A stretch of 64,000 nt of DNA, from contig NZ_CDDK01000024.1 of NCBI RefSeq assembly GCF_000820225.1, positions 1 to 64,000 of the forward strand. The letters are read 5' to 3'. The DNA is from Aeromonas veronii bv. veronii (GTDB lineage: Bacteria; Pseudomonadota; Gammaproteobacteria; Enterobacterales; Aeromonadaceae). The position numbers and the translations under genes are program-made. The notes beneath the pieces are model-generated. The model saw only the letters and a list, made by a program, of their open reading frames with translations. It was not told where the DNA came from and made no database searches. Shown here piece by piece: positions 19,727-31,987 of this stretch (positions are counted from its first letter, which is position 1; each line of letters starts with the position of its first letter).

Positions 19727-20260
19727 TCAAGATTGCAGCGCGTCAGCCATGCGATCCAGCTTACCGCGGACTGTGCCGTCGATTACCAGATCACCGGCCT
19801 TGATGAGCACCCCGGCCATCAAGGACGCATCGATGCTGCAATTCAGCTTCACTTTGCGCGCGAGACGTTGTTCCAGAGAAGCCTGAATATTGGCTTTCTG
19901 CTGGTCGGTCAGTTCGATCGCCGAAATCACGTCAGCCTGAACCTCTTTATCCAGTTCAGCTTTGAACGCTACAAATTCAGCAACGACCGCCGGCAGCACA
20001 CCCAAGCGACCATTCTCGGCCATCACCCTGATCAGGTTCTGGCCATGCACGTCGAGTTGCTCACCGCAGACACCGACAAACAGCGTTGCCAGCTCTTCGG
20101 CGGCCACAGAGCCGTTTACCAGGTTGTGCATGGTCTCGTTTTCCACTACTTGCGCAGCGAAACCGAGCATACCCAGCCACTGGTCAACCGCCTTGTGCTC
20201 AACGGCAAACTCGAAAGCAGCCTTGGCGTAGGGGCGAGCGATTGTAGTCAGTTCAGACAT
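19727..20260 (-). CDS. atpH: ATP synthase delta subunit
   Basis: A 177-residue F1 delta (OSCP-type) subunit that links the top of the F1 hexamer to the b-subunit stator. The N-terminal helical domain begins [19 protein letters not shown], the usual family start, and the C-terminal [15 protein letters not shown] segment binds subunit b. Length and position between atpF and atpA are standard. Confidence 0.97.
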   Translation of the reverse strand: MSELTTIARPYAKAAFEFAVEHKAVDQWLGMLGFAAQVVENETMHNLVNGSVAAEELATLFVGVCGEQLDVHGQNLIRVMAENGRLGVLPAVVAEFVAFKAELDKEVQADVISAIELTDQQKANIQASLEQRLARKVKLNCSIDASLMAGVLIKAGDLVIDGTVRGKLDRMADALQS

Positions 20261-20273
20261 AGCCCCGTTCCCG

Positions 20274-20744
20274 TTACAGTTCTGCTACCAGTTTGTCGAC
20301 GATGTCGCTGTTGGCAGCCTGGTCGATTTGACGCGCCAGGATCTTCTCTGCACCAGCAATGGCAAGAGCAGCAACCTGCTTACGCAGTTCTTCTTTGGCA
20401 CGATGACGTTCAGCTTCGATCTCGGCACGGCCCTGAGCCAGGATTTTTTCCCGCTCAGACTGGGCACCAGCGGCAGCTTCATCAATGATCTGGGCTTTAC
20501 GTTTGTTAGCCTGCTCAATGATTTCAGCAGCCTGCAGCTTGGCTTCTTTCAGCTGATCGGTGGCGTTGGCCTTGGCCAAATCCAGATCTTTCTTGGCACG
20601 TTCGGCAGAAGAGAGACCGTCAGCAATAGCTTTCTGACGGGCTTCGATGGCAGCAATCAGCGGCGGCCATACGTACTTCATGCAAAACACTACGAAGAAG
20701 AAAAAAGCAATTGCTTGGCCGAGGAGGGTGGCATTGATATTCAC
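20274..20744 (-). CDS. atpF: ATP synthase subunit b
   Basis: A 156-residue Fo subunit b. One N-terminal membrane helix ([20 protein letters not shown], continuing to CMKYVWPP) is followed by a long charged helix forming the peripheral stalk dimer. The start codon is GTG, as in E. coli, preceded by AAGAGGA. The length is the same as in E. coli. Confidence 0.97.
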   Translation of the reverse strand: MNINATLLGQAIAFFFFVVFCMKYVWPPLIAAIEARQKAIADGLSSAERAKKDLDLAKANATDQLKEAKLQAAEIIEQANKRKAQIIDEAAAGAQSEREKILAQGRAEIEAERHRAKEELRKQVAALAIAGAEKILARQIDQAANSDIVDKLVAEL

Positions 20745-20769
20745 AGCCGATGTCCTCTTAAGTTAGTTA

Positions 20770-21057
<288 letters not shown>

Positions 21058-21099
21058 TTAGATGTAATTGATTGTATAAAAAGGATTATTTGAGTTGCA

Positions 21100-22301
<1,202 letters not shown>

Positions 22302-22363
22302 TACAGAACTGTAAAAAATCGGGATCCGAAGACCCCATGTTAACAGCTCTTAAAGCCGGTCAA

Positions 22364-22391
22364 ATTATACCCTTGAGGGCAGCTATTGCAA
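22364..22391 (-). promoter_or_regulatory. Promoter of the atp operon
   Basis: On the minus strand TTGCAA (22391-22386) and TATAAT (22369-22364) are separated by 16 bp. The -10 box is perfect, and the promoter lies about 62 bp upstream of atpI. The 196-bp gap to parB holds no other clear element or strong terminator. Confidence 0.7.
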
Positions 22392-22497
22392 TATGACAAA
22401 AATCCTTAATTTTTGCGGCTTTCCGCGGCAAATCAGGGTTATGGTCATATCAAAAGGAATGGATGTTTTATTACTACAAAAAGCGTAAAAATCACGA

Positions 22498-23400
22498 TTA
22501 CGACACGCCAAAATAGCCCAATATACGGTCCAAATCGGACAAATTCTCGTAACTTATTACTAACTTCCCGCTATCCCGCTTGCCAGGCTGAAGTTGCACC
22601 TGATTACCAATTTTTTCTGCCAGTTGGCGCTCCAGGTAGCCGATCTGCGGATCACGAGCCGGTTCGACCCTGGCTTTTGCCGGTTCGAGCGCTTTTTGCA
22701 CCAGCTTCTCGGTATCGCGTACGGTCAGCCCTTTCTGGGCAACCAGCTTGGCTAGTTCAGACTGGGCTTGGCCGCTCAGTGCCAGCAGGGCACGGGCATG
22801 GCCCATGTCGAGGTCGCCATGCTCGACGAAACGCTTCACATCGTCGTTGAGCTGGTTGAGACGCAACAGGTTGGTCACCGTGGTGCGGGACTTGCCCACC
22901 GCCTCGGCCACCTGCTGGTGGGTGAGTTCGAATTCGGTCAGCAGTCTTTGTAAAGCGACCGCCTCTTCGATGGCATTGAGGTCTTCCCGCTGAATATTCT
23001 CAATCAGCGCGATGGCGACAGCAGCCTCGTCGGGTACATCCTTGACGATGCAGGGCACCACCTCGAGCCGCGCCAGCTGGGACGCGCGCCAACGCCGCTC
23101 ACCGGCGATGATTTCGAAGGATTGTTCGCCGAGAGGGCGTACCACGATGGGCTGGATCACCCCCTGGGCGCGGATGGAGTTGGCAAGCTCTTCCAGTGCA
23201 TCCTGAGACATGTCCTTGCGGGGCTGGTACTTGCCGGACTGCAACCACTCCACCGGCAGCTTGCGCAGCTCGCCCTGATTGGTGGGGGCCATGGCCTCTT
23301 CAGTACGTTGATCGCTCATCACCTGTTTCTGGCGGGCAGCCGTGCTGGTACTGAGCAGGGCATCCAGCCCCTTGCCCAGTCCACGTTTTTTCGGAGTCAT
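22498..23400 (-). CDS. parB: Chromosome-partitioning protein ParB
   Basis: A 300-residue ParB/Spo0J family CTP switch that binds parS and spreads on DNA. The N-terminal part starts KKRGLGKGLDALL (the ParA-contact region). The CTP-binding motif is in AGERRWRASQLA, ENIQREDLN lies in the core, and the helix-turn-helix is HQQVAEAVGKSRTTVTNLLRL. A C-terminal dimerisation domain follows. It overlaps parA by 4 bp. Four likely target sites lie between 45.9 and 55.4 kb. Confidence 0.97.
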   Translation of the reverse strand: MTPKKRGLGKGLDALLSTSTAARQKQVMSDQRTEEAMAPTNQGELRKLPVEWLQSGKYQPRKDMSQDALEELANSIRAQGVIQPIVVRPLGEQSFEIIAGERRWRASQLARLEVVPCIVKDVPDEAAVAIALIENIQREDLNAIEEAVALQRLLTEFELTHQQVAEAVGKSRTTVTNLLRLNQLNDDVKRFVEHGDLDMGHARALLALSGQAQSELAKLVAQKGLTVRDTEKLVQKALEPAKARVEPARDPQIGYLERQLAEKIGNQVQLQPGKRDSGKLVISYENLSDLDRILGYFGVS

Positions 23401-24200
23401 ATGCTCTCTCGGTCTGCGATGGTCGCCTGACGTTCCTGCTCCTGGCGGCGCAGGATCTCGCCAGCCAGTGCCAGGTAGGCCTTGGCGCCCACCGATGATT
23501 TGTCATAGTGCATGGCCGGGGCACCGAAACTCGGGGCCTCCGCCAGTCTAACGTTGCGGGGAATGATGGTGCGGTAGACTTTGTCGCCAAAGTGCTGTTT
23601 TAGCTGATCGGACACATCATTGGCCAGCCGGTTGCGGTGATCGAACATGGTGCGCAGCACCCCTTCGATCTTGAGATCCGGATTGACCACAGCGGCCAGC
23701 TTGCTGATGGTGTCGACCAGGGCGGTGAGCCCCTCCAGCGCGTAATATTCGCACTGCATGGGCACCAACACGGAGTCGGCGGCGGCCATGGCGTTCACGG
23801 TCAGCATGTTGAGAGAGGGCGGGCAGTCGATGAATACGTAGTCGTATTTGTCCCGCACCGAAGCCAGCGCATTGCGCAGGCGGATTTCGCGGGCGAAAAA
23901 TTCCATCAGACGGATTTCGGCCGCGGTCACGTCGGCGTTGGCGGCAATCAGGTGATAGCCCCCGGTGGTTTCGGGGATGATCACTTCGCTGATGGGGGCA
24001 TCCTCGATCAGCAGCTCATAGGCGGTGCGCTCGACGTCATACTTGTCGACACCACTGCCCATGGTGGCATTGCCCTGCGGATCCAGATCGATCACCAGCA
24101 CCTTGCGCCGGGTGGCAGCCATGGAGGCGGCCAGATTCACACAGGTGGTGGTTTTACCCACTCCACCCTTCTGGTTGGCTATGGCGATGACTTTTCCCAC
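23397..24200 (-). CDS. parA: Chromosome-partitioning ATPase ParA
   Basis: A 267-residue Soj/ParA ATPase. The deviant Walker A motif is KGGVGKTT (about residues 11-18) with its signature Lys, followed by VIDLDPQGNA and FIDCPPSLN. It forms ATP-dependent dimers on nucleoid DNA that move ParB-parS complexes. The start is GTG, giving MGKVIAIANQKGG, the normal family N-terminus. The high similarity to Vibrio ParA1 as I recall it fits a chromosomal rather than a plasmid system. Confidence 0.97.
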   Translation of the reverse strand: MGKVIAIANQKGGVGKTTTCVNLAASMAATRRKVLVIDLDPQGNATMGSGVDKYDVERTAYELLIEDAPISEVIIPETTGGYHLIAANADVTAAEIRLMEFFAREIRLRNALASVRDKYDYVFIDCPPSLNMLTVNAMAAADSVLVPMQCEYYALEGLTALVDTISKLAAVVNPDLKIEGVLRTMFDHRNRLANDVSDQLKQHFGDKVYRTIIPRNVRLAEAPSFGAPAMHYDKSSVGAKAYLALAGEILRRQEQERQATIADRESI

Positions 24201-24226
24201 ACGATCCCCTAAATGAAACTGCGACC

Positions 24227-24853
24227 CTATTCGGGCTGGATATGTTTGAATTCCAGCAGATGACGTTCGCCTTCCAGCTCCGGCACCCGCAACTCATGAC
24301 AGGCTACCAGACGGATATTGGCAGGCAACTGGGCCAGCTCCTGCTCGGGATATTGTCCCTTGAGTGCCAGGAAGCAGCCCTGTTCTGACGGCAGGTGGTG
24401 ACACCAGCTCAGCATGTCCTCCAGCGAGGCAAATGCCCGACTCAGTACACCATCAAATCCCACCTCGGGTTGATACTCTTCAACCCGGGATTTGACCGGC
24501 GTCACATTGGTCAGACCCAGCTCCTGGATCACCTGACGGATGAAGTTGATCCGCTTGCCCAGACTGTCGAGCAGGACGAACTGCTTGTCCGGATTGATGA
24601 TCGCCAGCGGCAATCCCGGCAGGCCGGGACCTGTCCCCACGTCGATGAAGCGCTCACCGTGCAAGTGGGGGCTTACCACCAGGCTATCGAGGATATGCTT
24701 GACCAGCATGGCGTCCGGATCTCGCACCGAGGTGAGATTGTAAGCCTTGTTCCACTTGTGCAGCAACTCGACCAACTGCACCAGTTGGCTCTTTTGGGTA
24801 TCGGTGATAACAATTCCGGCCTGCATGAGCAGGCCGTTCAATCTTTCCAGCAT
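24227..24853 (-). CDS. rsmG: 16S rRNA (guanine-527-N7) methyltransferase
   Basis: RsmG (GidB), 208 residues from the ATG at 24853, methylates G527 in the 530 loop of 16S rRNA using SAM. The SAM-binding motif [17 protein letters not shown] (about residues 68-84) is intact, and [19 protein letters not shown] precedes it. A TTG at 24862 would add three residues and has a better-spaced AGGA, so the exact start is open. It follows mnmG closely and precedes parA, the usual order. Confidence 0.96.
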   Translation of the reverse strand: MLERLNGLLMQAGIVITDTQKSQLVQLVELLHKWNKAYNLTSVRDPDAMLVKHILDSLVVSPHLHGERFIDVGTGPGLPGLPLAIINPDKQFVLLDSLGKRINFIRQVIQELGLTNVTPVKSRVEEYQPEVGFDGVLSRAFASLEDMLSWCHHLPSEQGCFLALKGQYPEQELAQLPANIRLVACHELRVPELEGERHLLEFKHIQPE

Positions 24854-24874
24854 ATTTTCCAACGGTAAGAATCC

Positions 24875-26764
24875 TCAGGCGGTTTTACGCAGCAGGCCGT
24901 GTTTTTTCAGGTGAACCAGCAGGATGGAGATGGCCGCCGGGGTGATGCCGGAGATGCGGGAAGCCTGACCGATGGTCTGCGGCTTGGCATCGTTCAGCTT
25001 GGCTTTCACCTCGTTGGAGAGGCCGTTCACCTCGCGATAGTCCAGATCCAGCGGCAGCAGGGTGTTCTCGTTGCGCAGCTGCTTTTCCACTTCATCGTGC
25101 TGACGCTCGATGTAACCGGCGTACTTGATCTGGATCTCAACCTGTTCGGCCGCGGCAGGATCGGTCACGGATGGGCCGACCCCTTCGATGTCCATCAGCG
25201 CATCATAGGTCACCTCGGGGCGACGCAGCAGCTCTTCCAGACTCTGTTCGCGGGTCAGCGGGGTGTTGACCAGGGCGTTGACCGCTTCCAGTGACGGGTG
25301 TTGCGGGTGGATCCAGGTTGAACGCATGCGCTGACGCTCCAGCTCGACCTGTTCCATCTTGGCGTTGAATTTGCTCCAGCGCTCGTCATCCACCAGACCC
25401 AGCTCGCGACCGATGGCAGTCAGGCGGATATCAGCGTTGTCTTCCCGCAGCAGCAGGCGATATTCGGCGCGGCTGGTGAACATGCGGTAAGGCTCGCGGG
25501 TCCCCAGGGTGGAGAGATCGTCCATCATCACGCCCATATAGGCCTGATCCCGACGCGGGTTCCAGGGATCCTTGTCCTGGGCACGCAGGGCCGCGTTCAG
25601 GCCGGCCATCAGGCCTTGTGCCGCCGCCTCTTCGTAACCGGTCGTCCCGTTGATCTGGCCGGCGAAGAACAGGTTTGGAATGCACTTGCTCTCCATGTTG
25701 GCCTTGAGATCCCGCGGATCGAAGAAATCGTACTCGATGGCATAGCCGGGGCGGGTGATGTGGGCGTTCTCGAAGCCGCGCACAGAACGGACGATCTGCA
25801 CCTGCACATCAAACGGCAGGCTGGTGGAGATCCCGTTCGGGTAGAGCTCGTGGGTGGTCAGGCCTTCCGGCTCGACGAAGATCTGGTGCGCCGTCTTGTC
25901 GGCGAAACGGGTGATCTTGTCTTCGATCGACGGGCAGTAGCGCGGGCCGATCCCCTCGATCACCCCGGCGTACATGGGGCTGCGATCCAGGTTATTGCGG
26001 ATCACCTCGTGGGTACGCTCGTTGGTGTGGGTGACGTAGCAAGGCACCTGACGGGGATGCTGGCTGGCATTGCCGATAAACGAGAAGACCGGACGCGGAT
26101 CGTCGCCGTGCTGTTCCTGCATGACGGAGAAATCGACGCTGCGAGCATCGATGCGCGGCGGGGTGCCCGTCTTGAGACGATCGATGCGCAGCGGCAGTTC
26201 GCGCAGGCGCTGGGCCAGGGCGATCGAGGGAGGATCCCCGGCACGGCCGCCCTTGTAGTTTTCCATCCCGATATGGATCAACCCGTTCAGGAAGGTACCG
26301 ACCGTCAGCACCACAGTTTTGCCGCTGATGCGGATCCCGCTCTGGGTGACCACACCGGCAACACGATCCCCATCCATGATCAGATCGTCACAAGCCTGCT
26401 GGAAGATCTTCAGGTTCGGGTAGTTCTCCAGCATCTGGCGAACGACAGCCTTGTAGAGCAGGCGATCCGCCTGGGCACGAGTGGCTCGTACTGCCGGGCC
26501 CTTGGAGGAGTTGAGGGTGCGGAACTGGATCCCGCCAAGATCGATGGCACGCGCCATGATCCCGCCGAGTGCGTCAACTTCCCTGACCAGGTGTCCCTTG
26601 CCGATCCCGCCGATCGCCGGATTACAGGACATGTGTCCCAACGTATCGATATTGTGGGTCAGCAACAGGGTGTTCATGCCCATACGGGCTGCCGCTGTTG
26701 CTGCTTCGGTTCCGGCATGACCGCCACCGACGACGATCACATCAAATTGTTCATGGTATTGCAT
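24875..26764 (-). CDS. mnmG: tRNA uridine-5-carboxymethylaminomethyl modification enzyme MnmG
   Basis: MnmG (GidA), 629 residues, exactly the E. coli length. With MnmE it adds the carboxymethylaminomethyl group to U34 of certain tRNAs, using FAD. The dinucleotide-binding motif [15 protein letters not shown] is at the N-terminus. The start at 26764 is preceded by AAGGTGA; an upstream in-frame start adds only seven residues. It lies next to oriC, where its transcription may affect initiation as in E. coli. Its partner gene mnmE lies 9 kb away on the other side of oriC. Confidence 0.98.
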   Translation of the reverse strand: MQYHEQFDVIVVGGGHAGTEAATAAARMGMNTLLLTHNIDTLGHMSCNPAIGGIGKGHLVREVDALGGIMARAIDLGGIQFRTLNSSKGPAVRATRAQADRLLYKAVVRQMLENYPNLKIFQQACDDLIMDGDRVAGVVTQSGIRISGKTVVLTVGTFLNGLIHIGMENYKGGRAGDPPSIALAQRLRELPLRIDRLKTGTPPRIDARSVDFSVMQEQHGDDPRPVFSFIGNASQHPRQVPCYVTHTNERTHEVIRNNLDRSPMYAGVIEGIGPRYCPSIEDKITRFADKTAHQIFVEPEGLTTHELYPNGISTSLPFDVQVQIVRSVRGFENAHITRPGYAIEYDFFDPRDLKANMESKCIPNLFFAGQINGTTGYEEAAAQGLMAGLNAALRAQDKDPWNPRRDQAYMGVMMDDLSTLGTREPYRMFTSRAEYRLLLREDNADIRLTAIGRELGLVDDERWSKFNAKMEQVELERQRMRSTWIHPQHPSLEAVNALVNTPLTREQSLEELLRRPEVTYDALMDIEGVGPSVTDPAAAEQVEIQIKYAGYIERQHDEVEKQLRNENTLLPLDLDYREVNGLSNEVKAKLNDAKPQTIGQASRISGITPAAISILLVHLKKHGLLRKTA

Positions 26765-26886
26765 TGGGATCACCTTGATCTGCACGCCTGAAGATCTTTA
26801 TTTGCCTGGGCTAAAGGGCGGAACATTCTATCTGTTTCGCGTCCTGAGGGGAACGTCTACTTAACGTTCAGTATGAAGGGAGGATC

Positions 26887-27242
26887 CACTAATTAGATCT
26901 TAAGGATCTTTAGATCGATCTTTTACTGGATCTCTTATTAGGATCCGCCCTTTCTGTTGATAAGCACTTTTTGATCATAAAGATCATTAATTTAAGGACG
27001 ATCCTAGCTTGTGGAAAAGCTTGGATCCTGGCCCGGTGAACGAGGGGATAACCAGGACTTTTATACACAGAGGTCTGTCGGTCTGGATCTAATACATGGA
27101 TAACTATAGGTTTTGCAGAGCTTTACACCGTAGTTATGCACATTGCCCCTGGGCGTTGTGGGTAACCTTGTAGAACAACTCCCCCGGATCAATCTGTTAA
27201 TAACATGGTGGATAGTCGATCTGGGGATAAGTGGGGAGATCA
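26887..27242. other. oriC: Chromosomal replication origin oriC
   Basis: This gene-free stretch between mnmG and mioC has the E. coli-type oriC layout. An AT-rich unwinding region contains 13-mers beginning GATCT at 26905, 26917 and 26929, a 12-bp period; the last, GATCTCTTATTAG, equals the E. coli right 13-mer as I recall it. DnaA-box-like 9-mers follow: TGTTGATAA (26955), TTATACACA (27061), TTATGCACA (27134), TGTGGGTAA (27157) and TGGGGATAA (27222). Fifteen GATC sites lie in about 360 bp, fitting Dam/SeqA control. None of the core boxes is a perfect TTATCCACA. The remaining gap bases up to mioC hold nothing else I can name. Confidence 0.92.
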
Positions 27243-27272
27243 AGCTTTTTTTCAGGATCTCCCGCACGCTGA

Positions 27273-27722
27273 TCAGGCGATCATCGTCATCCAGTCGCGG
27301 ATCCACACTTCTGCGGCATCTTCGGGGATCTCGTGTTGGGTCACATCAATGTCGAGCCGCTCGCCGATCCGGCTGGCACCGCACTCGGCCAGCAGCCGAT
27401 CCAGCGTCTTGCCACCCTGGCAAAAGGTGTCATAACTGCTGTCACCAAGGGCGATCACGCCATATTTCAATGAATTAAGATCCGGATGCTGCTCGGCAAG
27501 ATCCTTGGAGAAGGGTTGCAGGTTGTCGGGCACATCCCCGGCACCATGGGTGGAAGTGACCACTAGCAGGATGGATCCCGCATCATCCAGCACCTCTGCC
27601 AGCTTGGCCGGGTTGTGGATCCGGGTCTGGTGGCCAGCCTGTTCCAGCAGGTTGGCGACGTGGTCTGCGACATATTCGGCGGCGCCCAGCATGGAGCCGA
27701 CGACGAGATTGAGTTTGGCCAT
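27273..27722 (-). CDS. mioC: Flavodoxin-like protein MioC
   Basis: A 149-residue FMN-binding flavodoxin family protein (E. coli MioC has 147). The FMN phosphate loop is STHGAGDVP, and GDSSYDTFCQGG lies at the second FMN contact. In E. coli it supports biotin synthase in vitro and its transcription runs into oriC, as it would here. I chose the ATG at 27722 (MAKLNLVVGSMLG). DnaA-type boxes lie in its promoter. Confidence 0.95.
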   Translation of the reverse strand: MAKLNLVVGSMLGAAEYVADHVANLLEQAGHQTRIHNPAKLAEVLDDAGSILLVVTSTHGAGDVPDNLQPFSKDLAEQHPDLNSLKYGVIALGDSSYDTFCQGGKTLDRLLAECGASRIGERLDIDVTQHEIPEDAAEVWIRDWMTMIA

Positions 27723-27779
27723 GGAATGGATCCTGATTTCAGACAAAGAAACGGAAAGCCGGATTCTACCGCCAAAGGG

Positions 27780-27811
27780 TGTGGATAAATATGGATAAAG
27801 CTTGGGGATAA
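27780..27811 (-). promoter_or_regulatory. DnaA boxes in the mioC promoter
   Basis: TGTGGATAA (27780-27788) is a perfect DnaA box. TATGGATAA (27790-27798) and TGGGGATAA (27803-27811) are one-mismatch boxes in the same orientation. Three aligned boxes upstream of mioC suggest DnaA control, as known in E. coli. They are part of a 396-bp gene-free stretch whose right half belongs to the receptor gene promoter. Confidence 0.75.
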
Positions 27812-27966
27812 TGGATCCAGTCAGATAATGCCACCGGATCCATCCTGCCGATCTTTTTTCTGCTTCTTTATATTCCTCTCAATTTTCTTCTCCGCTCATA
27901 GCTCTCCTTATGGCTCCCATCTCCCGCGAAATCCTGCCAACGATGCAGCTAGATAACAATGTAGAT

Positions 27967-27985
27967 GCAAATGATTAGCAATTAT
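27967..27985 (+). promoter_or_regulatory. Candidate Fur box before the siderophore receptor gene
   Basis: GCAAATGATTAGCAATTAT matches the 19-bp Fur consensus at about 11 positions, and a 10-bp palindrome GAATCGATTC (27987-27996) follows. The receptor start is 134 bp downstream. The match is much weaker than the one before the TonB2 operon. Confidence 0.5.
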
Positions 27986-28118
27986 TGAATCGATTCGATC
28001 ACGACTCCTGTAGTAGGATTGCGCTGCTTTATTCGCCCATGGAACAGGGTGATGTCGTGACAAACGACCACAAATAACAATTAAAACAACATAACTCATT
28101 GATAAACGAGACTTTAAT

Positions 28119-30215
28119 ATGATTGCGCAAAAATACACTACAGGACCCGGCAAGAAGGGCGCCTTCGGCGTGCTTTCGCTCTCCGGTTTGCTCGTCTCCC
28201 TGCCGCTGATGGCCGAACAAACCACAGCTGAACTGCCCAAAGCCAGCGAAACCATGGTGGTGACCGGTACGGCCATGAAGGTGGAAGTGCCGATGGCCGA
28301 GACCCCTCGCGCCGTCTCCGTGGTTAATCGCGAGGAGCTGGATCAGCACGCCGTGTTGCAGCTGGATGAAGCGATTCGCTACCGTTCCGGCGTATTGACC
28401 GGCCTCTATGGCTCAGACAACAACACCGACTGGTTCAAGGTGCGTGGCTTCGATGCCGCCTCTTATCTGGATGGCAACCGCTTGTTTGGCACCGGCTACT
28501 ACGTCTGGACGCCGGAACCGTTCGGTCTGGAGAGTGTGGAAGTGCTGAAGGGGCCAGCCTCGATCCTTTACGGTGAGGCGCCTCCGGGCGGGGTGATCAA
28601 TGCCATCAGCAAGCGGCCGGCCGCCACGCCGCAAGGGCAGGTGGATCTGCAGCTTGGCAGCCGGGATCATCGTCAGGTCGGGGTGGACGTCTCTGACGCG
28701 CTCTCCGACAACAGCCGCTACCGCATGGTTGCTCTTTATAAAGAGCGTGATGGCGTGCTTACCGGCACCTACAACGATCGGGTTTATCTGGCGCCGAGCG
28801 TCACCTTCGATCTTTCGGATCGTACCAGCCTGACCCTGCTGGCCAGTTTTCTGCACGACGAAGGGGTCCCGACCAACGGCTTCTTCCCGGTCTATGGCAC
28901 CCTGAATACGTCAGGTGGCCAGATTGATCCCTCCACCAACCTGAGCCAGCCGGATTACGATCGCAACCGCAATACCCAGATCTCCACCGGTTACGAGCTG
29001 GCCCACCAGCTCAACCAGACCTGGGAGTTCAAGCAGAACGTCCGCTTCAATTACAACGATCTGCTGCTGCGCCAGACCTATATCTTCCCGACCTATGAAG
29101 GCACAACTGCCAGTCGTGGCCTGGTTTACCGTGATGGCAATACCAAGAGTGCCACCATGGACAACCAGATGGTGGGCTACTGGAACACCGACAGCACCGA
29201 GCAGACCTTGTTGCTGGGGGTTGATCTGCAGCGTCATGTCAATGAAGGGGTCGAGGCCGACAACTACGCCATGGGCACCATCAATACCATGAACCCGGAT
29301 TACAGCGGCTTCCCCGGTTTTGACGAGTCGACCGCCACTCACCAGAAGAGCAGCAAGGGCCAGAGCGGCCTCTATGCCCAGCACCAGGTCCGCTGGGACG
29401 ATCGCTGGTTGCTGACTACCGGTGGCCGTTTTGACTATGTGGAGACCCACAATACCAATACCAGCAAGGACGAGCGCCAGTACGATCACGAGCTCTCCCT
29501 CTCGGGCAGCCTGATGTATCTGGCTGACAACGGCCTCTCTCCCTACTTTGCCTATGCAGAGTCGTTCGAAGTGCTGCCGGGGATCGATCCTAACACCCGA
29601 AACTCCTACAAGCCGCTCAAGGGCAAGCTCTACGAGACTGGCGTGAAGTATGCGCCAGCCTTCCTCGACGGTTACATCAATCTGGCGCTGTTCGATCTGG
29701 CCCAGACCAACTCGCTGGTCTCTACCGGTTCCGGCCAGCAGACCCAGGCGGGTGAAGTGACCTCTCAGGGGGTTGAGCTGGAAGGGAGCGTGCAGGTGAC
29801 CGATGCGCTGCGTCTGACCGCTGCTTATACCTACACCGATGCCAAAACCAACGACACCGGCAGTGGCGATCGCCGTGCCAGCCTGATCCCGCGCCACCAG
29901 GCCTCCTTCTGGGGTAACTACAAGGTGCAGCAAGGGGTGGCTTCAGGTCTGGAGCTGGGTACCGGTGTGCGTTATATCGGTTCCAGCGTGGGTATTGGCG
30001 CAGTGAATGCGGACTACACCCCCATCTACGGCTCTGCCGAGGTGCCGGCCCATACCGTCTGGGATGCGATGATCGGGTATGACTTTGCCAAGAACTGGCG
30101 TGCCCAGCTCAACGTCAACAACCTGCTGGGTGAAACCTACGTGGCCAGTTGTGACTATTACTGCTACTACGGCGAGCCGCGCAGCGTAGTGGGCAGCATC
30201 AACTACCGCTGGTAA
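28119..30215 (+). CDS. fhuA: TonB-dependent hydroxamate siderophore receptor (FhuA type)
   Basis: A 698-residue outer-membrane receptor. After an export signal (to about residue 32) comes a TonB box (ETMVV, residues 44-48), the plug domain (about 55-165; [29 protein letters not shown]) and a 22-strand barrel ending in the aromatic residue Trp. The C-terminal part has the Cys pair in CDYYCYYG, as in ferrichrome/FhuA-type receptors. Together with fhuC, fhuD and fhuB downstream, ferrichrome-like hydroxamates are the likely substrates; the exact siderophore cannot be read from sequence. A Fur-like site lies upstream and a terminator follows. Confidence 0.85.
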   Translation: MIAQKYTTGPGKKGAFGVLSLSGLLVSLPLMAEQTTAELPKASETMVVTGTAMKVEVPMAETPRAVSVVNREELDQHAVLQLDEAIRYRSGVLTGLYGSDNNTDWFKVRGFDAASYLDGNRLFGTGYYVWTPEPFGLESVEVLKGPASILYGEAPPGGVINAISKRPAATPQGQVDLQLGSRDHRQVGVDVSDALSDNSRYRMVALYKERDGVLTGTYNDRVYLAPSVTFDLSDRTSLTLLASFLHDEGVPTNGFFPVYGTLNTSGGQIDPSTNLSQPDYDRNRNTQISTGYELAHQLNQTWEFKQNVRFNYNDLLLRQTYIFPTYEGTTASRGLVYRDGNTKSATMDNQMVGYWNTDSTEQTLLLGVDLQRHVNEGVEADNYAMGTINTMNPDYSGFPGFDESTATHQKSSKGQSGLYAQHQVRWDDRWLLTTGGRFDYVETHNTNTSKDERQYDHELSLSGSLMYLADNGLSPYFAYAESFEVLPGIDPNTRNSYKPLKGKLYETGVKYAPAFLDGYINLALFDLAQTNSLVSTGSGQQTQAGEVTSQGVELEGSVQVTDALRLTAAYTYTDAKTNDTGSGDRRASLIPRHQASFWGNYKVQQGVASGLELGTGVRYIGSSVGIGAVNADYTPIYGSAEVPAHTVWDAMIGYDFAKNWRAQLNVNNLLGETYVASCDYYCYYGEPRSVVGSINYRW

Positions 30216-30223
30216 TCGAAGTC

Positions 30224-30253
30224 GGGCGGGAACCGGATTCCCGCCCTTCTTTT
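30224..30253 (+). terminator. Terminator between the receptor gene and yojI
   Basis: GGGCGGGAA, loop CCGGA, TTCCCGCCC, then TTCTTTT: a strong Rho-independent hairpin 9 bp after the receptor stop. It probably makes the receptor more abundant than the transport proteins by partial termination, since no obvious strong promoter follows. Confidence 0.85.
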
Positions 30254-30294
30254 CACCCGCAGTTGTTCTGATCTCTCTGGAATACCGGTCCGTT

Positions 30295-31941
30295 ATGGAA
30301 CTCTTGTCTCTGGTTTATCGTCAATATCGTTGGCCCTTTATCGCCATTACCCTGCTCAGTCTGCTCAGTGCAGTCAGCGGGATTGGCGTCATTGCCTTTA
30401 TCAATCAGTCTCTTATCGAATCTATAGGTGATCCGCTGCCGATCCTCGGTCAGCTGGTCGGCCTGATTGTGCTGCTGCTGGTGATCACACTCGGATCTCA
30501 GCTGGCCCTGACCACTCTCGGTCACCATTTTGTCTACCGGTTGCGCGGACGCCTGCTCAAGCAGTTGCTGGATACCGATGTCGCCCGCATCCGCCAGATT
30601 GGTCAGGGGCCGCTGCTGGCTTCCCTCTCCAGCGATATCGGCCAGATCACCATTGCCTTCGTGCGCCTGCCTGAGCTGGTGCAGGGGCTGGTGCTCACGC
30701 TGGGTTCTGCCCTCTATCTCGGCTGGCTCTCTCCGGCCCTGCTCGGGGTGACCGCGCTCTGGGTCACCGTCACCATGGTGGTGGGCTGGCTGCTGGTGAA
30801 CCGTGTTTATCGCCATCTCTCCCACATGCGTCAGGCCGAAGATCGGCTCTATCAGAACTATCAGGCCATCATCGCTGGCAGCAAGGAGCTGGCGCTCAAC
30901 CGCGAGCGGGCTCACTTCGTTTACCACCAGCTCTATGAGCAAAATGCCCGTGACTACCGCCAGCAGATCATTCGCGCCGACACCTATCACCTGAGCGCGG
31001 TGAACTGGTCGAATATCATGATGCTGGGGGCCATCGGTCTGGTCTTCTTTCTGGCCAACGGCCTTGGCTGGGCCAACACCAATGTGGCCGCCACCTTCGC
31101 CCTGACCCTGCTGTTCCTGCGCACCCCTCTGTTGCAGGGGATTGGCGCCCTGCCGACCCTGCTTGCCGCTCAGGTGGCGTTCGACAAGATCGCCGCCCTC
31201 AATCTGGCCGAGCCGGATGCGGACTTCCCGCTGCCGCCCGCCATCCGCCCCTGGCAGCGTATCGAGCTGGAGCAGGTGAGCTTTCACTATCAGGGGGAGG
31301 GCGGTTTTGCCGTTGGCCCCATCGATCTGGTCATCGAAAAGGGGGAGCAGATCTTCATCATCGGTGGCAATGGCTCCGGCAAGTCGACGCTGGCCATGCT
31401 GCTGACCGGCCTTTACCAGCCGGTATCGGGCCGGATCCTGCTGGATGGTGAGCCGATCACCGATCGCAACGGCTATCTGGCGCTCTTCTCCGCCATCTTC
31501 ACCGACTATCACCTGTTCCAGCACCTGCTGGGGCCGGAACCCAAGGATGAGCTGGTGGCCGAGTGGCTGGAGCGGCTGCAGATGGGCAGCAAGCTCACCA
31601 TCGAGGATGGCTTTATAGCCGATATCGATCTCTCCCAAGGGCAGCGCAAGCGGGTCGCCCTGCTGCTGGCGCTGGCCGAGCAGCGCGAGGTGATGCTGTT
31701 TGACGAGTGGGCCGCGGATCAGGATCCCCAGTTCCGCCGCATCTTCTATCAGGTGCTGCTGCCGCGCCTCAAGGAGATGGGCAAGACGGTGATTGCCATC
31801 AGTCACGATGATCACTACTTCCCGCTGGCCGATCGCCTGTTGGAGATGCGTCAGGGCCAGCTCACCGAACTGACCGGCGCGCGCCGTGCCGCAGTGAGCC
31901 GCGATGCGATCGCCCATCTGGATTGCGAGGTGCCGGCTTGA
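30295..31941 (+). CDS. yojI: ABC exporter, YojI family (peptide export)
   Basis: A 548-residue fused ABC exporter. The membrane domain (about residues 1-300) and ATPase domain (Walker [10 protein letters not shown]; signature LSQGQRKRV; Walker [14 protein letters not shown]) match E. coli YojI, which I recall as 547 residues, over long stretches, including [28 protein letters not shown] and [18 protein letters not shown]. YojI exports the lasso peptide microcin J25 in E. coli, and the related PvdE exports a siderophore precursor. Its place between a FhuA-type receptor and fhuCDB is unusual, as no NRPS gene is nearby. The ribosome-binding site is weak. Confidence 0.9.
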   Translation: MELLSLVYRQYRWPFIAITLLSLLSAVSGIGVIAFINQSLIESIGDPLPILGQLVGLIVLLLVITLGSQLALTTLGHHFVYRLRGRLLKQLLDTDVARIRQIGQGPLLASLSSDIGQITIAFVRLPELVQGLVLTLGSALYLGWLSPALLGVTALWVTVTMVVGWLLVNRVYRHLSHMRQAEDRLYQNYQAIIAGSKELALNRERAHFVYHQLYEQNARDYRQQIIRADTYHLSAVNWSNIMMLGAIGLVFFLANGLGWANTNVAATFALTLLFLRTPLLQGIGALPTLLAAQVAFDKIAALNLAEPDADFPLPPAIRPWQRIELEQVSFHYQGEGGFAVGPIDLVIEKGEQIFIIGGNGSGKSTLAMLLTGLYQPVSGRILLDGEPITDRNGYLALFSAIFTDYHLFQHLLGPEPKDELVAEWLERLQMGSKLTIEDGFIADIDLSQGQRKRVALLLALAEQREVMLFDEWAADQDPQFRRIFYQVLLPRLKEMGKTVIAISHDDHYFPLADRLLEMRQGQLTELTGARRAAVSRDAIAHLDCEVPA

Positions 31942-31987
31942 TGCCGGCACCGATGAGACTGGCGGCAAGCCAGCACAGGAATTGCTT

